DNA of 64,000 nucleotides, taken from Lachnospiraceae bacterium (GTDB lineage Bacteria; Bacillota; Clostridia; Lachnospirales; Lachnospiraceae). This document shows, piece by piece, positions 36,606 through 45,386 of this stretch. Below the pieces are notes generated by a model that did not search any database, was not told the DNA's origin, and saw only the letters and a program-made list of their open reading frames with translations. The translations under genes were made by a program, and so were the position numbers. Every line of letters starts with the position of its first letter. The stretch's first letter is position 1. The stretch lies in the NCBI GenBank assembly GCA_014804445.1, contig JAAUZU010000008.1, positions 92,767-156,766 of the forward strand, read 5' to 3'.

Positions 36606-37635
36606 AATCAAGCGATATGTAGAATGTTACGTTCCGATTACAACTTGCAATATACAGTGTCATTATTGTTATATTACCCGGCAGGGAAAATGGAAGGATC
36701 AGATTACGCCAATAGGACATTTACCGGAAGAGATTGCCAAAGCGCTTTCCACAAAACGGCTCGGGGGAAAATGCCTGATTAATCTGTGTGGCGGCGGGGA
36801 AACTTTGCTTTGTCCGCAGATTGCAGAAACAGCGATAGCGCTTTTGGAAGAAGGGCATTATGTTATGCTGGTGACAAATGGCACTGTTACAAAGGTTTTG
36901 GAGCAGATTGCTGCTGCTCCCCCGGAACTGTTAAAGCATCTGATTTTTAAATTCTCCTATCATTATTTAGAGCATCACAGGCTTGGTCTGACGGAACGTT
37001 TTTTCCAAAATATCAAGATGATGCGGGATGCCGGCTGCTCCTTTACCCTGGAGGTTACACCGAATGATGAATTAATTGCACATATTCCGGAAATGAAGGA
37101 AGAGGTACAGAAATATTTAGGTGCATTATGCCATGTTACCATTGCCCGGGATGCGCTGTTGCCAACGATTCCCATTCTGACGGAACTGCCTGAGGAAGAG
37201 TTTTATGAGACATGGGGACAGTTTGATTCGTCTTTGTTTGCGTTTAAGAAGACGATATTTGGAAAACATCAGGATAATTTTTGCTATGCAGGTGAATGGA
37301 GCGTATATGTTCATCTTGGGACGGGCGTCATGACGCAGTGTTATGAGGGCAGAGTGCTGGATAACATATATGAAAATATAGAAAAACCGCTGCATTTTGA
37401 AGCAGTTGGCTGCAGATGCAAAACCTATCATTGTTATAACGGACATGCATTTTTGGCATTGGGGGATATTCCGGAATTGGATACGCCCACTTATGCAGAG
37501 CTGAGAGACAGAACGGACAAGGAAGGAAAGCAGTGGCTAGGGGAAGAGGTTCATGCTTTTTTGTCAGGAAAGCTGAAAGATTCTAACAAGGAATATTCTG
37601 CTTTCAAAAAGTGGATGATTAACAGGAAAAAATAA
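36598..37635 (+). CDS. Radical SAM enzyme with C-terminal cysteine cluster
   Basis: 345 residues. The [4Fe-4S] SAM motif CNIQCHYC occupies 17-24 (Cys17, Cys21, Cys24), followed by GGGETLL, the SAM-binding glycine region. Further cysteines occur in FCYAGEW, TQCYEG, GCRCKTYHC, suggesting an auxiliary cluster like a SPASM or twitch domain. It belongs in the cytosol and would perform a radical reaction on a sugar, peptide or lipid linked to this glycan. The start overlaps the pyruvyltransferase-like gene by eight bases. Substrate unknown. Confidence 0.82.
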   Translation: MDKIKRYVECYVPITTCNIQCHYCYITRQGKWKDQITPIGHLPEEIAKALSTKRLGGKCLINLCGGGETLLCPQIAETAIALLEEGHYVMLVTNGTVTKVLEQIAAAPPELLKHLIFKFSYHYLEHHRLGLTERFFQNIKMMRDAGCSFTLEVTPNDELIAHIPEMKEEVQKYLGALCHVTIARDALLPTIPILTELPEEEFYETWGQFDSSLFAFKKTIFGKHQDNFCYAGEWSVYVHLGTGVMTQCYEGRVLDNIYENIEKPLHFEAVGCRCKTYHCYNGHAFLALGDIPELDTPTYAELRDRTDKEGKQWLGEEVHAFLSGKLKDSNKEYSAFKKWMINRKK

Positions 37636-37680
37636 GGGGAGCGCTTTCCGAAGTTAAGAAAAGGATATTTAGGAGAACAT

Positions 37681-38787
37681 ATGCGTAAAATAGTATTTCA
37701 CTTAAATTGTCTGGAGCAGGGAGGGGCAGAGCGGGTAGTGACGACCCTTGCTGACTGGTTCGTAAATAACGGGGATGAGATTTTCATCGCTACAGAATGG
37801 AAGGCTCAAAACGAATTTGTAATAGATGACAGGATTCGGAGGATACATGTCGGATTGACGCAAAAGCAGGAGACTGCCTCTCGGTGGGCTCAATTTTTTT
37901 ATCGAATTAAGAACTTACGAACCTTTTTGAAGAAAGAAAAGCCGGACATCGTGATTGCATTTGCAAAGAAGGCTAATTACAGAGCATTAATGGCGACAGT
38001 ATTTATGAAAGTTCCGGTTATCATTTCTGTACGCACAAATCCTATGAAGCATTTTTCAGGGAAAAAAGATAGGCTGCTGGTTTCATTGCTCTTTCCAAGA
38101 GCGGCAGGCAATGTGTTTCAAACAGAGGGCGCAAAAAGTTTTTTTTCACCTAGAATACAAAAAAAATCCAGAATTATATTAAATCCGATTCATGAAAAAT
38201 ATATTCAGAGCAAAAAAACGACACAGAGAAGGAAAGTTGTAGTACAATCAGGAAGACTGGCGGTTCCCAAAAATCAGTTAATGCTGATAGAAGCATTTGT
38301 GCAAGTACATGAGAAACACCCCGATTATAGGCTGGAAATCTATGGAGGAGACTCTGGAGACGGCACAAAAGAGCAATTAGAGCAGAGTATTGAAAGGAAT
38401 CATGCAGGGAACTATGTATTTCTGATGGGCTCTAGTGACCAACTGGAGAAGGAGATGGCAGATGCCGCTTTATTTGCTTTTTCCTCCGATTGGGAAGGGC
38501 TTCCCAATGCGCTGATGGAGGCCATGGCTCTGGGGCTTCCGATTGTGGCGACGGATTGTCCCTGCGGCGGCCCGGCAACCTTGATTCGGGATGGTGAGAA
38601 CGGGCTTTTAGTGCCGATAAAGGATGCGGACGCGATGGCGGCAGGGATTTTGCGCCTGATAGAGGACAGAGAACTGGCGGAAAGGCTGGGCGACAATGCC
38701 CGCAGGATAGGGGAAGGGGCAAATACGGAAGCCATCTGCCGCCAGTGGAAAGAATATATAGAAGAATTGTGTGTAAAAGCAAGATGA
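37681..38787 (+). CDS. Glycosyltransferase family 4
   Basis: 368-residue GT-B enzyme. LEQGGAERVVTTLADWF at the N-terminus and SSDWEGLPNALMEAMALGLPIVATDCPCGG in the C-terminal donor domain are classic GT4 elements; SGRLAVPKNQLMLIEAF marks the start of the second Rossmann domain. AGGAG precedes the ATG. It resembles the GT4 at 47220 in both halves, including the unusual DCPCGGP segment, suggesting they are paralogues. Confidence 0.9.
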   Translation: MRKIVFHLNCLEQGGAERVVTTLADWFVNNGDEIFIATEWKAQNEFVIDDRIRRIHVGLTQKQETASRWAQFFYRIKNLRTFLKKEKPDIVIAFAKKANYRALMATVFMKVPVIISVRTNPMKHFSGKKDRLLVSLLFPRAAGNVFQTEGAKSFFSPRIQKKSRIILNPIHEKYIQSKKTTQRRKVVVQSGRLAVPKNQLMLIEAFVQVHEKHPDYRLEIYGGDSGDGTKEQLEQSIERNHAGNYVFLMGSSDQLEKEMADAALFAFSSDWEGLPNALMEAMALGLPIVATDCPCGGPATLIRDGENGLLVPIKDADAMAAGILRLIEDRELAERLGDNARRIGEGANTEAICRQWKEYIEELCVKAR

Positions 38788-38838
38788 GGCTAAAGCGTCG
38801 TCGGGAAATCATTCACTAAAAGAAAGGACAGAGGCTGT

Positions 38839-40314
38839 ATGACAACAAATATTTACATTGAGCATGCTTCAGGGGCAGCCTATCCACAGTGGGACGCTAA
38901 AGCATGTTACGGACCGGATGCAATATATCCGGAGTTTTCTTCCGAAAGTGGGGAGATAGTATTATCGCAGGAAAATAAGGTATATGAGATGGTTCGGAAC
39001 ACGATTGCCGGATTGGGAATGGACAGTGAGCATTTTGGAACTTGTGACTGGAATCCATTTCAGGACTTTATCGCGCAGGGAGAAACCGTACTGATTAAAC
39101 CTAATATGGTGTGCCATTATAACGGAGATAAGCGTTATGGAACGGATTGTCTGGTAACGCATCCCGCAATCGTGAGAGCAGTTCTTGATTATGTAGTTTT
39201 GGCGCTGAATGGCAGCGGTCGGATTATTCTGGCAGATGCGCCGGTTCAAAGCTGTGATTTTGAGGTGTTAGTAAAAGAGCTGCATTATGATGGATTGGTG
39301 GATTATTTTCAGAATAATGGCATAAGCGTCGAACTGATGGATTTGCGCCAGTTAGATGAAGTATACCTGCAATCTTTGAGCCACAACGCCTGCTTTACTG
39401 CCAAGAATGAGGATGTGACGGTCAGTATCGGGGAAGACAGCGCTTTCTGCAGTCGAAAGGATATGAAAAAGACGGCGGACAAACTTCGTATTACCAATTA
39501 TCTGCCGGAGCATATGAGGGAATATCATGATGAAGACAAGCATATGTATTCCGTTGCAAAGGCGGTACTGGAGGCGGACGTTATTATCAATCTTCCCAAG
39601 CCTAAAACACACCGTAAGGCAGGGATGACCGCATCTCTTAAAAATATGGTTGGCTGCGTGGCAAAGAAAGAGTGCCTGCCCCATCACACAAAAGGAAGTA
39701 AGGCGGAGCAGGGCGATGAGTATTTAAAAAAATCTGTTTTTAAAAGATGGCGGACAGCGTTGGAGGAAAAGAATGACCGGCTTGTGGCAAAGGGCAGGAA
39801 AAAATCAGGACTGATTGGGCTTGTACAAATTTTCCTGTATAAGGCTTCCAAAGTGAGTCATGCGGATGTATATGCAGAGGGAAGCTGGTATGGAAATGAT
39901 ACGCTGTGGAGAACCATTTGTGATATCTGCAGGGTGGTTATGTATGCAGACAAGACGGGAGCGATGCAGCCAAAGCAACAGAGAAAGATGCTGATATTGG
40001 CAGATATGATTGTATCAGGAGAAGGTGAGGGACCGCTCTGCCCGAGTCCCAAACCTGTAGGTATATTGCTCGGCGGCTGGGAACAGATAGCAGTTGATAA
40101 AGTAATTGCTGCTTTGATGGGATTTGACTCAGAACATTTTCCTTCCATCAAAAACGCGAACTTAGGCAAAGAATACAGGCTTCCGGACAGCACTGCTGAA
40201 ATATCCTCTAATAATCCTGTATTTCATAAGAAAAGCCGGCAGGAGATAAAGAAGAAAGTTGTTCCGTTCCTTCCTACATCGGGCTGGAAAGAATGTCTGG
40301 AGGAATCCATATGA
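38839..40314 (+). CDS. DUF362 domain protein
   Basis: 491 residues. The DUF362 pattern is visible: VLIKPNMVCHYNG near residue 85, THPAIVRAVLDYV, INLPKPKTHRKAGMTASLKNMVG near 250-272, and DMIVSGEGEGP near 395. No transmembrane segment or ferredoxin CxxCxxC cluster is seen. Biochemical role of the family is not established. Its 3' end overlaps an ATP-grasp gene by four bases (ATGA), so the two are coupled. Context suggests a part in glycan modification, unassigned. Confidence 0.78.
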   Translation: MTTNIYIEHASGAAYPQWDAKACYGPDAIYPEFSSESGEIVLSQENKVYEMVRNTIAGLGMDSEHFGTCDWNPFQDFIAQGETVLIKPNMVCHYNGDKRYGTDCLVTHPAIVRAVLDYVVLALNGSGRIILADAPVQSCDFEVLVKELHYDGLVDYFQNNGISVELMDLRQLDEVYLQSLSHNACFTAKNEDVTVSIGEDSAFCSRKDMKKTADKLRITNYLPEHMREYHDEDKHMYSVAKAVLEADVIINLPKPKTHRKAGMTASLKNMVGCVAKKECLPHHTKGSKAEQGDEYLKKSVFKRWRTALEEKNDRLVAKGRKKSGLIGLVQIFLYKASKVSHADVYAEGSWYGNDTLWRTICDICRVVMYADKTGAMQPKQQRKMLILADMIVSGEGEGPLCPSPKPVGILLGGWEQIAVDKVIAALMGFDSEHFPSIKNANLGKEYRLPDSTAEISSNNPVFHKKSRQEIKKKVVPFLPTSGWKECLEESI

Positions 40315-41342
40315 AAAATATGTTGATAATCAAGGATTTAAGGGACTGGTTCTGGGTGACATATCCCGACTGGACAACGAAAATGTCTTTGAATGTGGAG
40401 TATATTACAAAGTATTTTGAGGATTTGGGATATTGTGTTGAACTAACTTCTTACCGTGAATTTGATTATGCGAAAAACTATGCGGGCTATATTGTGCTGT
40501 ATACTTCCGCGGAAGATTATTGTGGCGGTTCTAAGGCATTTATTGAAGATGTGTTGGTGTATTTGAAACAGCAGGGAGCAGTTTTGTTGCCGGAGTTTCG
40601 GTATTTTCGTGCGCACGATAACAAGGTTATGATGGAAATTCTGCGGTCGGGGTTTGAAGATGACAGGTTAAAGACGATTCATTCAAGCGTATGGCCTTCT
40701 TATGAGGCGTTAAAGGCCGCACATTTTACAGAGTACCCGGTGATAATAAAAAAGGCAGGAGGGGCAGGCGGAGAAGGCGTGTTTCTGGCAAAGAATCAAA
40801 AAGAGCTGTACCGTTATGCGAAAAAGGTATCGCGCATGACAAATTTGCTGCAGTTCTATTATTTGTCCTGTGTCAATGTAAAGCAGAAGCTTTTGGGAAA
40901 GAAGCTGGTGCTAATCCATAACAGCAAGTTTATTACACAGAATTATATCGCAGGTTTGTCGGGGGATTATAAGGTTCTGGTGTTTGGAGAACACTATTTT
41001 GTGCTGCATCGCCTAAATCGGACAGGAGATTTCCGCGCCAGTGGGAGCGGACAGTTTACGCAGGATGCAGCCAATGAAATAGAAGCCGTGCTGGAGTTTG
41101 CAGAAAATTGTAAGGCATCCATACATGCGCCATGGCTGTCCCTTGATATTTGTCACGACGGCAGTGCCTGCCATTTGATAGAGTTTCAGTGTATTTCTTT
41201 TGGTTTTAAGGCGATGAGCTTATCGGAGCGCCACTATATGCGTGAGGGAGGTAAGTGGAAGGTAGTGGAAGGGCGTGTTATGCCGGAACAGGAATTTTGC
41301 GACAGTGTCCGCTATTATCTGGAGAAATGCAGGGAGGAATAA
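40311..41342 (+). CDS. ATP-grasp family protein
   Basis: About 343 residues. An N-terminal Rossmann-like region is followed by VIIKKAGGAGGEGVFLAK, the flexible ATP-binding loop, and by HAPWLSLDICHDG...HLIEFQC, the metal-binding acidic pair. Start at 40311 chosen because TGGAGGA lies six bases before it, and it gives an ATGA overlap with the DUF362 gene. It probably forms an acyl-phosphate and a C-N bond; substrates unknown. Followed three bases later by an asparagine synthase-like gene. Confidence 0.76.
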   Translation: MKNMLIIKDLRDWFWVTYPDWTTKMSLNVEYITKYFEDLGYCVELTSYREFDYAKNYAGYIVLYTSAEDYCGGSKAFIEDVLVYLKQQGAVLLPEFRYFRAHDNKVMMEILRSGFEDDRLKTIHSSVWPSYEALKAAHFTEYPVIIKKAGGAGGEGVFLAKNQKELYRYAKKVSRMTNLLQFYYLSCVNVKQKLLGKKLVLIHNSKFITQNYIAGLSGDYKVLVFGEHYFVLHRLNRTGDFRASGSGQFTQDAANEIEAVLEFAENCKASIHAPWLSLDICHDGSACHLIEFQCISFGFKAMSLSERHYMREGGKWKVVEGRVMPEQEFCDSVRYYLEKCREE

Positions 41343-41344
41343 GC

Positions 41345-43225
41345 ATGTGCGGCATATGCGGTTTTATCAGTAAAAGCACGATCACGACAGAGCAGTTAAG
41401 GGCAATGAATGAAACCATGTATCATCGGGGGCCGGACGACAGCGGAGAGGAAATATATCCGGCAAAGGACGCATATACGGTGGGGTTTGCCCAGCGCAGG
41501 CTGTCCATTTTGGACTTGTCGGAATCAGGTCATCAGCCCATGCATTCGAGGGATAAAAGGCTGTCAGTGGTATACAATGGGGAAATTTATAATTTTCAGG
41601 AAATAAAAGAGGAGCTAAAGGACTATCCGTTTTGCTCTTCCTGTGACACGGAAGTGATTCTTGCTGCCTATTTAAAGTGGGGAATTGCCTGTGTGGACAA
41701 GTTTAACGGTATGTTTGCCATTGCATTATATGACAGGGAGACGGAGGAGGTATACCTTGTCAGGGACAGAATCGGCAAAAAACCTTTGTATTACTGGTAT
41801 TGTGAGGGAAATATGGCGTTTGCCTCCGAACTGAAGCCCCTGTTTCAGTATCCGGATTTCAACAAGAAAATACGTACCGATGTGATTTCACGCTATTTAC
41901 TTTTACAGTATATCAATGCGCCGGATACCATCTTTGAAAATGTATATAAGTTAGAACCGGGGGCAGTTTTGCGGTTTAAAGGCGGGCAGGTAACGACATG
42001 GAAATATTGGGACGTCCAAAAGGTTTATCAGGAGAATAAGTCAAATCCGGTAACGGATTATACGCAGGCAAAGGAGGAATTGAAGGAACTGCTGAATCGT
42101 TCAGTCAGACTCCGCATGATTTCTGATGTACCTTTGGGAACCTTTTTGAGCGGAGGGTATGATTCTTCGCTGGTGACGGCGATTGCGCAAGAACATTCGA
42201 AGGAGCCTGTGAAAACCTTTTCTATAGGCTTTCAGGAAGAAAAATATAACGAAGCAGAATATGCCGCGCAGGTTGCAAAGTATTTGGGAACCAGTCATAC
42301 AGAGCTTTATATCGATGAAAAAGAAATGTTTGAAATGGTGGACAGTATTCCGAAGTACTATGACGAGCCTTTTGCAGACAGTTCTCAGATTCCTTCCATG
42401 CTGGTGGCAGGTCTGGCAAAGAAAGATGTCACTGTGGTTTTGTCAGGTGATGGCGGCGATGAGTTTTTTTGCGGCTATAATGTCTATGACAGAGTGGGGC
42501 AGGCGCAGAAACTGGATGGATTGGGAGAAATGCTCTATCGTTTTTGCAATCTTCCGGGTATCCATAAAACAGGAATTATGAATAAGCTTCCCTTTAAGAT
42601 AAGGGTGATTGCAAAAAACAGGGATAAAAATACAAAAACGCAAATTACTTCGGATAACTATCTGCGGGTAGTACGAAAAATGGTAAAGGAAGAAGGCATT
42701 CCGCTTCATTATCCGATAGAGAGCCGGTATCACGAAAAAAACTGGCAGGAGCGCAGAATGCTGCTGGATATGGATACCTATCTGCCGGGTGATATCCTGT
42801 GTAAAGTGGACAGAGCTTCCATGAAGTATTCTTTGGAGAGCCGCTGCCCTATTCTTGACAGGGATGTGATGGAATATTCATACAGGCTCCCTCATTCCTT
42901 TAAGTACGGAAATCATGTTAAGAAAAGGATTTTGAAAGATATTGCGTATGATTATATTCCGAAAGAATTGTTGGAACGTCCGAAAAAAGGCTTTAGCGTC
43001 CCCATTGATAAATGGCTCAGGGGACCGTTAAAGGAGCAGCTGCTTACCATGACAGAGCATAATTTTGTAAAATCGCAGGGTATTTTCGATGCGGATTTTA
43101 TTTCCGGTATGGTGCAGACATACATGGAACATGAAGATGGGGGACCTGCTACAGGAGCAAATTATTCTAAACTTATGTGGTCCTATTTTGTGTTTCAGCA
43201 ATGGTATGATTTCTACATGAAATAA
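41345..43225 (+). CDS. Asparagine synthase-like glutamine amidotransferase, copy 1
   Basis: 626 residues with the class II glutaminase domain (Cys2 after Met removal in MCGICGF, RLSILDLS, VYNGEIYNF, CDTEVIL) and a C-terminal synthase domain with the PP-loop SGGYDSS near 270. The gene start at 41345 is fixed by the conserved MCGI N-terminus and a GGGAGGAA site. In surface glycan loci such enzymes (WbpS is an example) amidate uronic acids. The window has UDP-GalNAcA-type synthesis genes, so that role is plausible. True asparagine synthesis is the alternative. Confidence 0.9.
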   Translation: MCGICGFISKSTITTEQLRAMNETMYHRGPDDSGEEIYPAKDAYTVGFAQRRLSILDLSESGHQPMHSRDKRLSVVYNGEIYNFQEIKEELKDYPFCSSCDTEVILAAYLKWGIACVDKFNGMFAIALYDRETEEVYLVRDRIGKKPLYYWYCEGNMAFASELKPLFQYPDFNKKIRTDVISRYLLLQYINAPDTIFENVYKLEPGAVLRFKGGQVTTWKYWDVQKVYQENKSNPVTDYTQAKEELKELLNRSVRLRMISDVPLGTFLSGGYDSSLVTAIAQEHSKEPVKTFSIGFQEEKYNEAEYAAQVAKYLGTSHTELYIDEKEMFEMVDSIPKYYDEPFADSSQIPSMLVAGLAKKDVTVVLSGDGGDEFFCGYNVYDRVGQAQKLDGLGEMLYRFCNLPGIHKTGIMNKLPFKIRVIAKNRDKNTKTQITSDNYLRVVRKMVKEEGIPLHYPIESRYHEKNWQERRMLLDMDTYLPGDILCKVDRASMKYSLESRCPILDRDVMEYSYRLPHSFKYGNHVKKRILKDIAYDYIPKELLERPKKGFSVPIDKWLRGPLKEQLLTMTEHNFVKSQGIFDADFISGMVQTYMEHEDGGPATGANYSKLMWSYFVFQQWYDFYMK

Positions 43226-43246
43226 AGCGGTATAAGGAGTGGGATT

Positions 43247-44191
43247 ATGGGTGTGCATCCGTTAAAAAAATTTATATATCATCACGGGATAACAGCAAAA
43301 ACATATAATATCATTCGGAACTACAGAAGAAATAAATTTAATAAACTGAGCGATGCAGACTTTGCCAGACAATATTACAGGAAGAATACGGGAAGGGAGC
43401 TGAACCTGGAGAATCCTGTCAATTTTGATGAAAAGCTATGGTATCTGAAACTGCATGTAAGAGACCCGCTGCTGACGATTTGTACGGATAAGTATCGGGT
43501 AAGGGAATATGTGAAACAATGCGGCTTGGAACATATTCTGAATGAATTATACGGAGTTTATGATTCTTTTGAGGAGATTCCCTTTGACAAACTGCCAAAA
43601 CGGTTTATCATAAAATGTAATCACACGTCGGGCATGAATGCCATTTTTGACCGGGAACGTCCATTTGATTCTGTCTATTATAAACACGAATTTGGATATT
43701 GGATGAAGCGGAATTGTTTTTGGGACAGCAGGGAGTGGAATTATAAAGATATCGTGCCCAAGATTATTTGCGAAAGAATACTGGAACAGCCGGGGAAAAG
43801 CTGTCTGGACGATTACAAGTTTATGTGTTTTGACGGTAAAGTCCGTCTGGTGTTCGGGGAGACGGGGATTTGCATGGCGGATGGCAGCCATAATCCCGAT
43901 TCTGTCAGAAATGTGTATGACAGGGATTATCATCTGTTAAAGGGAGTTCGGTTTACAAGGAATAATTTTCCGGAAGAAATGTTGCCAAAGCCCAAGAATT
44001 ATGAAAAAATGGTAGAGTATGCAGAAATTCTGGCAAAACCCTTTCGACATGTCAGAGTGGATTTGTACAACATAGATGGGGAAATTTATTTTGGAGAAAT
44101 GACTTTTTATCATCAGGGCTGTTGCAGCAAGGTATATCCGGAAGAGATGTATAACGAAGCCGGGAGCTGGATTGATATCAGTAATCTTTAA
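43247..44191 (+). CDS. TupA-like ATP-grasp protein
   Basis: 314 residues matching the TupA-like ATP-grasp family: PVNFDEKLWYLKL and DKYRVREYV early, FIIKCNHTSG in the middle, DDYKFMCFDGKVR near 185-197, and FRHVRVDLYNIDGEIYFGEMTF near 268-289. The founding member, TupA, takes part in synthesis of teichuronopeptide, a glycan-peptide cell-wall polymer of Bacillus. Family members in glycan loci are expected to link amino acids to sugars or peptides. AAGGAG precedes the ATG. Confidence 0.85.
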   Translation: MGVHPLKKFIYHHGITAKTYNIIRNYRRNKFNKLSDADFARQYYRKNTGRELNLENPVNFDEKLWYLKLHVRDPLLTICTDKYRVREYVKQCGLEHILNELYGVYDSFEEIPFDKLPKRFIIKCNHTSGMNAIFDRERPFDSVYYKHEFGYWMKRNCFWDSREWNYKDIVPKIICERILEQPGKSCLDDYKFMCFDGKVRLVFGETGICMADGSHNPDSVRNVYDRDYHLLKGVRFTRNNFPEEMLPKPKNYEKMVEYAEILAKPFRHVRVDLYNIDGEIYFGEMTFYHQGCCSKVYPEEMYNEAGSWIDISNL

Positions 44192-44220
44192 AATGGAATA
44201 ATCCAAAGGAAAAGACAGAT

Positions 44221-45378
44221 ATGGACAAAGTGCAGATGAACACAAAACAACCGCATAATTCCTCAAAGGAAAGAATGGCAAATCTCGAGCTTTTACGGAT
44301 TGTGGCTATGCTTCTGATTGTTGTGCTGCATTTTTTAGGGAAAGGCGGCTGGCTGACAGAGTTGACGGAGCCGTCACTGCCATACACGGGATACGTGGCA
44401 TGGGGCATGGAGGCGCTGGCGATTGGCTCTCTGAATGTCTATATGCTGCTGAGCGGTTATTTTCTGATTGAGGGCTCTTTTAGGGTAAAACGTCTCCTGC
44501 AGCTTTTTTTGCAGGTTTTGTTTTACAGCATCACCATAGGCTTGACTGCCGCCGCTTTTGGATATCTGCCTGAGGAGGGCTTTTCCATTTACTATCTGGC
44601 GACGCTTTGTCTGCCGATTTCCACAAACCATTACTGGTTTATGACGGCGTATTTCTTTATGTATCTGTTTATGCCCCTGCTGGCACAGGGGGTAAAGAAG
44701 CTGACGAAAAAGCAGTTTCAGATCGTGTTGTCGCTGCTGATTTTCGTGGTGTGTATTGTAAAATCGGTTGTGCCGATTCCGCTTTCTACGGATATGCAGG
44801 GATACGACTGTATTTGGTATATGTGCGTGTTTTTAGTGGCTGCGTACATCAGGCTGTATGGCGTGCCGTTTTTTCAAAACGTATGGCGTTCGCTCTTGGT
44901 TTATCTGGCGTCGGCGGCGGGGATTTTGGCGCTTACACTGGCTCTGCGGTTTTTGTATCTGCGGACGGGAAAGCTGAGTAATATGCTGACAGTCAGTTAC
45001 AATTATAACCATATTCTGACGCTGCTCGCGTCGGCTGCGTTTTTCTGTTTGTTCTGCCATATCAAAATAAAGGATGGGGCGTTTAGCCGCTTTGTCTGCC
45101 GGATTGCGCCATATACGCTGGGCGTTTATCTTTGGCATGAGCATATTGCAATCCGTTATGAATGGCAGGAATGGCTCTATGCGGTGCTGGGAAAACCGAA
45201 TGGCAGCATTATGCTGGTGTTGTATACCATGCTTGCCGTTGTGCTGGTATTTATCATCGGTATCCTGCTTGATATGCTGAGAAGTCTTTTGTTTTGGGTT
45301 CTGCATCTGCTGCTCTCCCATATAGGCGCGTATCAAAGCCTGCAGAAATGGCTGGACGGGCTTGTGATTAAAATATGA
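44221..45378 (+). CDS. Acyltransferase 3 family membrane protein (second AT3)
   Basis: 385 residues and about ten helices. RMANLELLRIVAMLLIVVLHF at the start, MLLSGYFLI, HYWFMTAYFFMYL and YTLGVYLWHEH are AT3 hallmarks. It would add an acetyl or similar group to an extracellular or lipid-linked sugar. It differs clearly from the first AT3 at 22862. AGGAAAAG lies before the ATG. Confidence 0.87.
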   Translation: MDKVQMNTKQPHNSSKERMANLELLRIVAMLLIVVLHFLGKGGWLTELTEPSLPYTGYVAWGMEALAIGSLNVYMLLSGYFLIEGSFRVKRLLQLFLQVLFYSITIGLTAAAFGYLPEEGFSIYYLATLCLPISTNHYWFMTAYFFMYLFMPLLAQGVKKLTKKQFQIVLSLLIFVVCIVKSVVPIPLSTDMQGYDCIWYMCVFLVAAYIRLYGVPFFQNVWRSLLVYLASAAGILALTLALRFLYLRTGKLSNMLTVSYNYNHILTLLASAAFFCLFCHIKIKDGAFSRFVCRIAPYTLGVYLWHEHIAIRYEWQEWLYAVLGKPNGSIMLVLYTMLAVVLVFIIGILLDMLRSLLFWVLHLLLSHIGAYQSLQKWLDGLVIKI

Positions 45379-45386
45379 GGCAAAAT

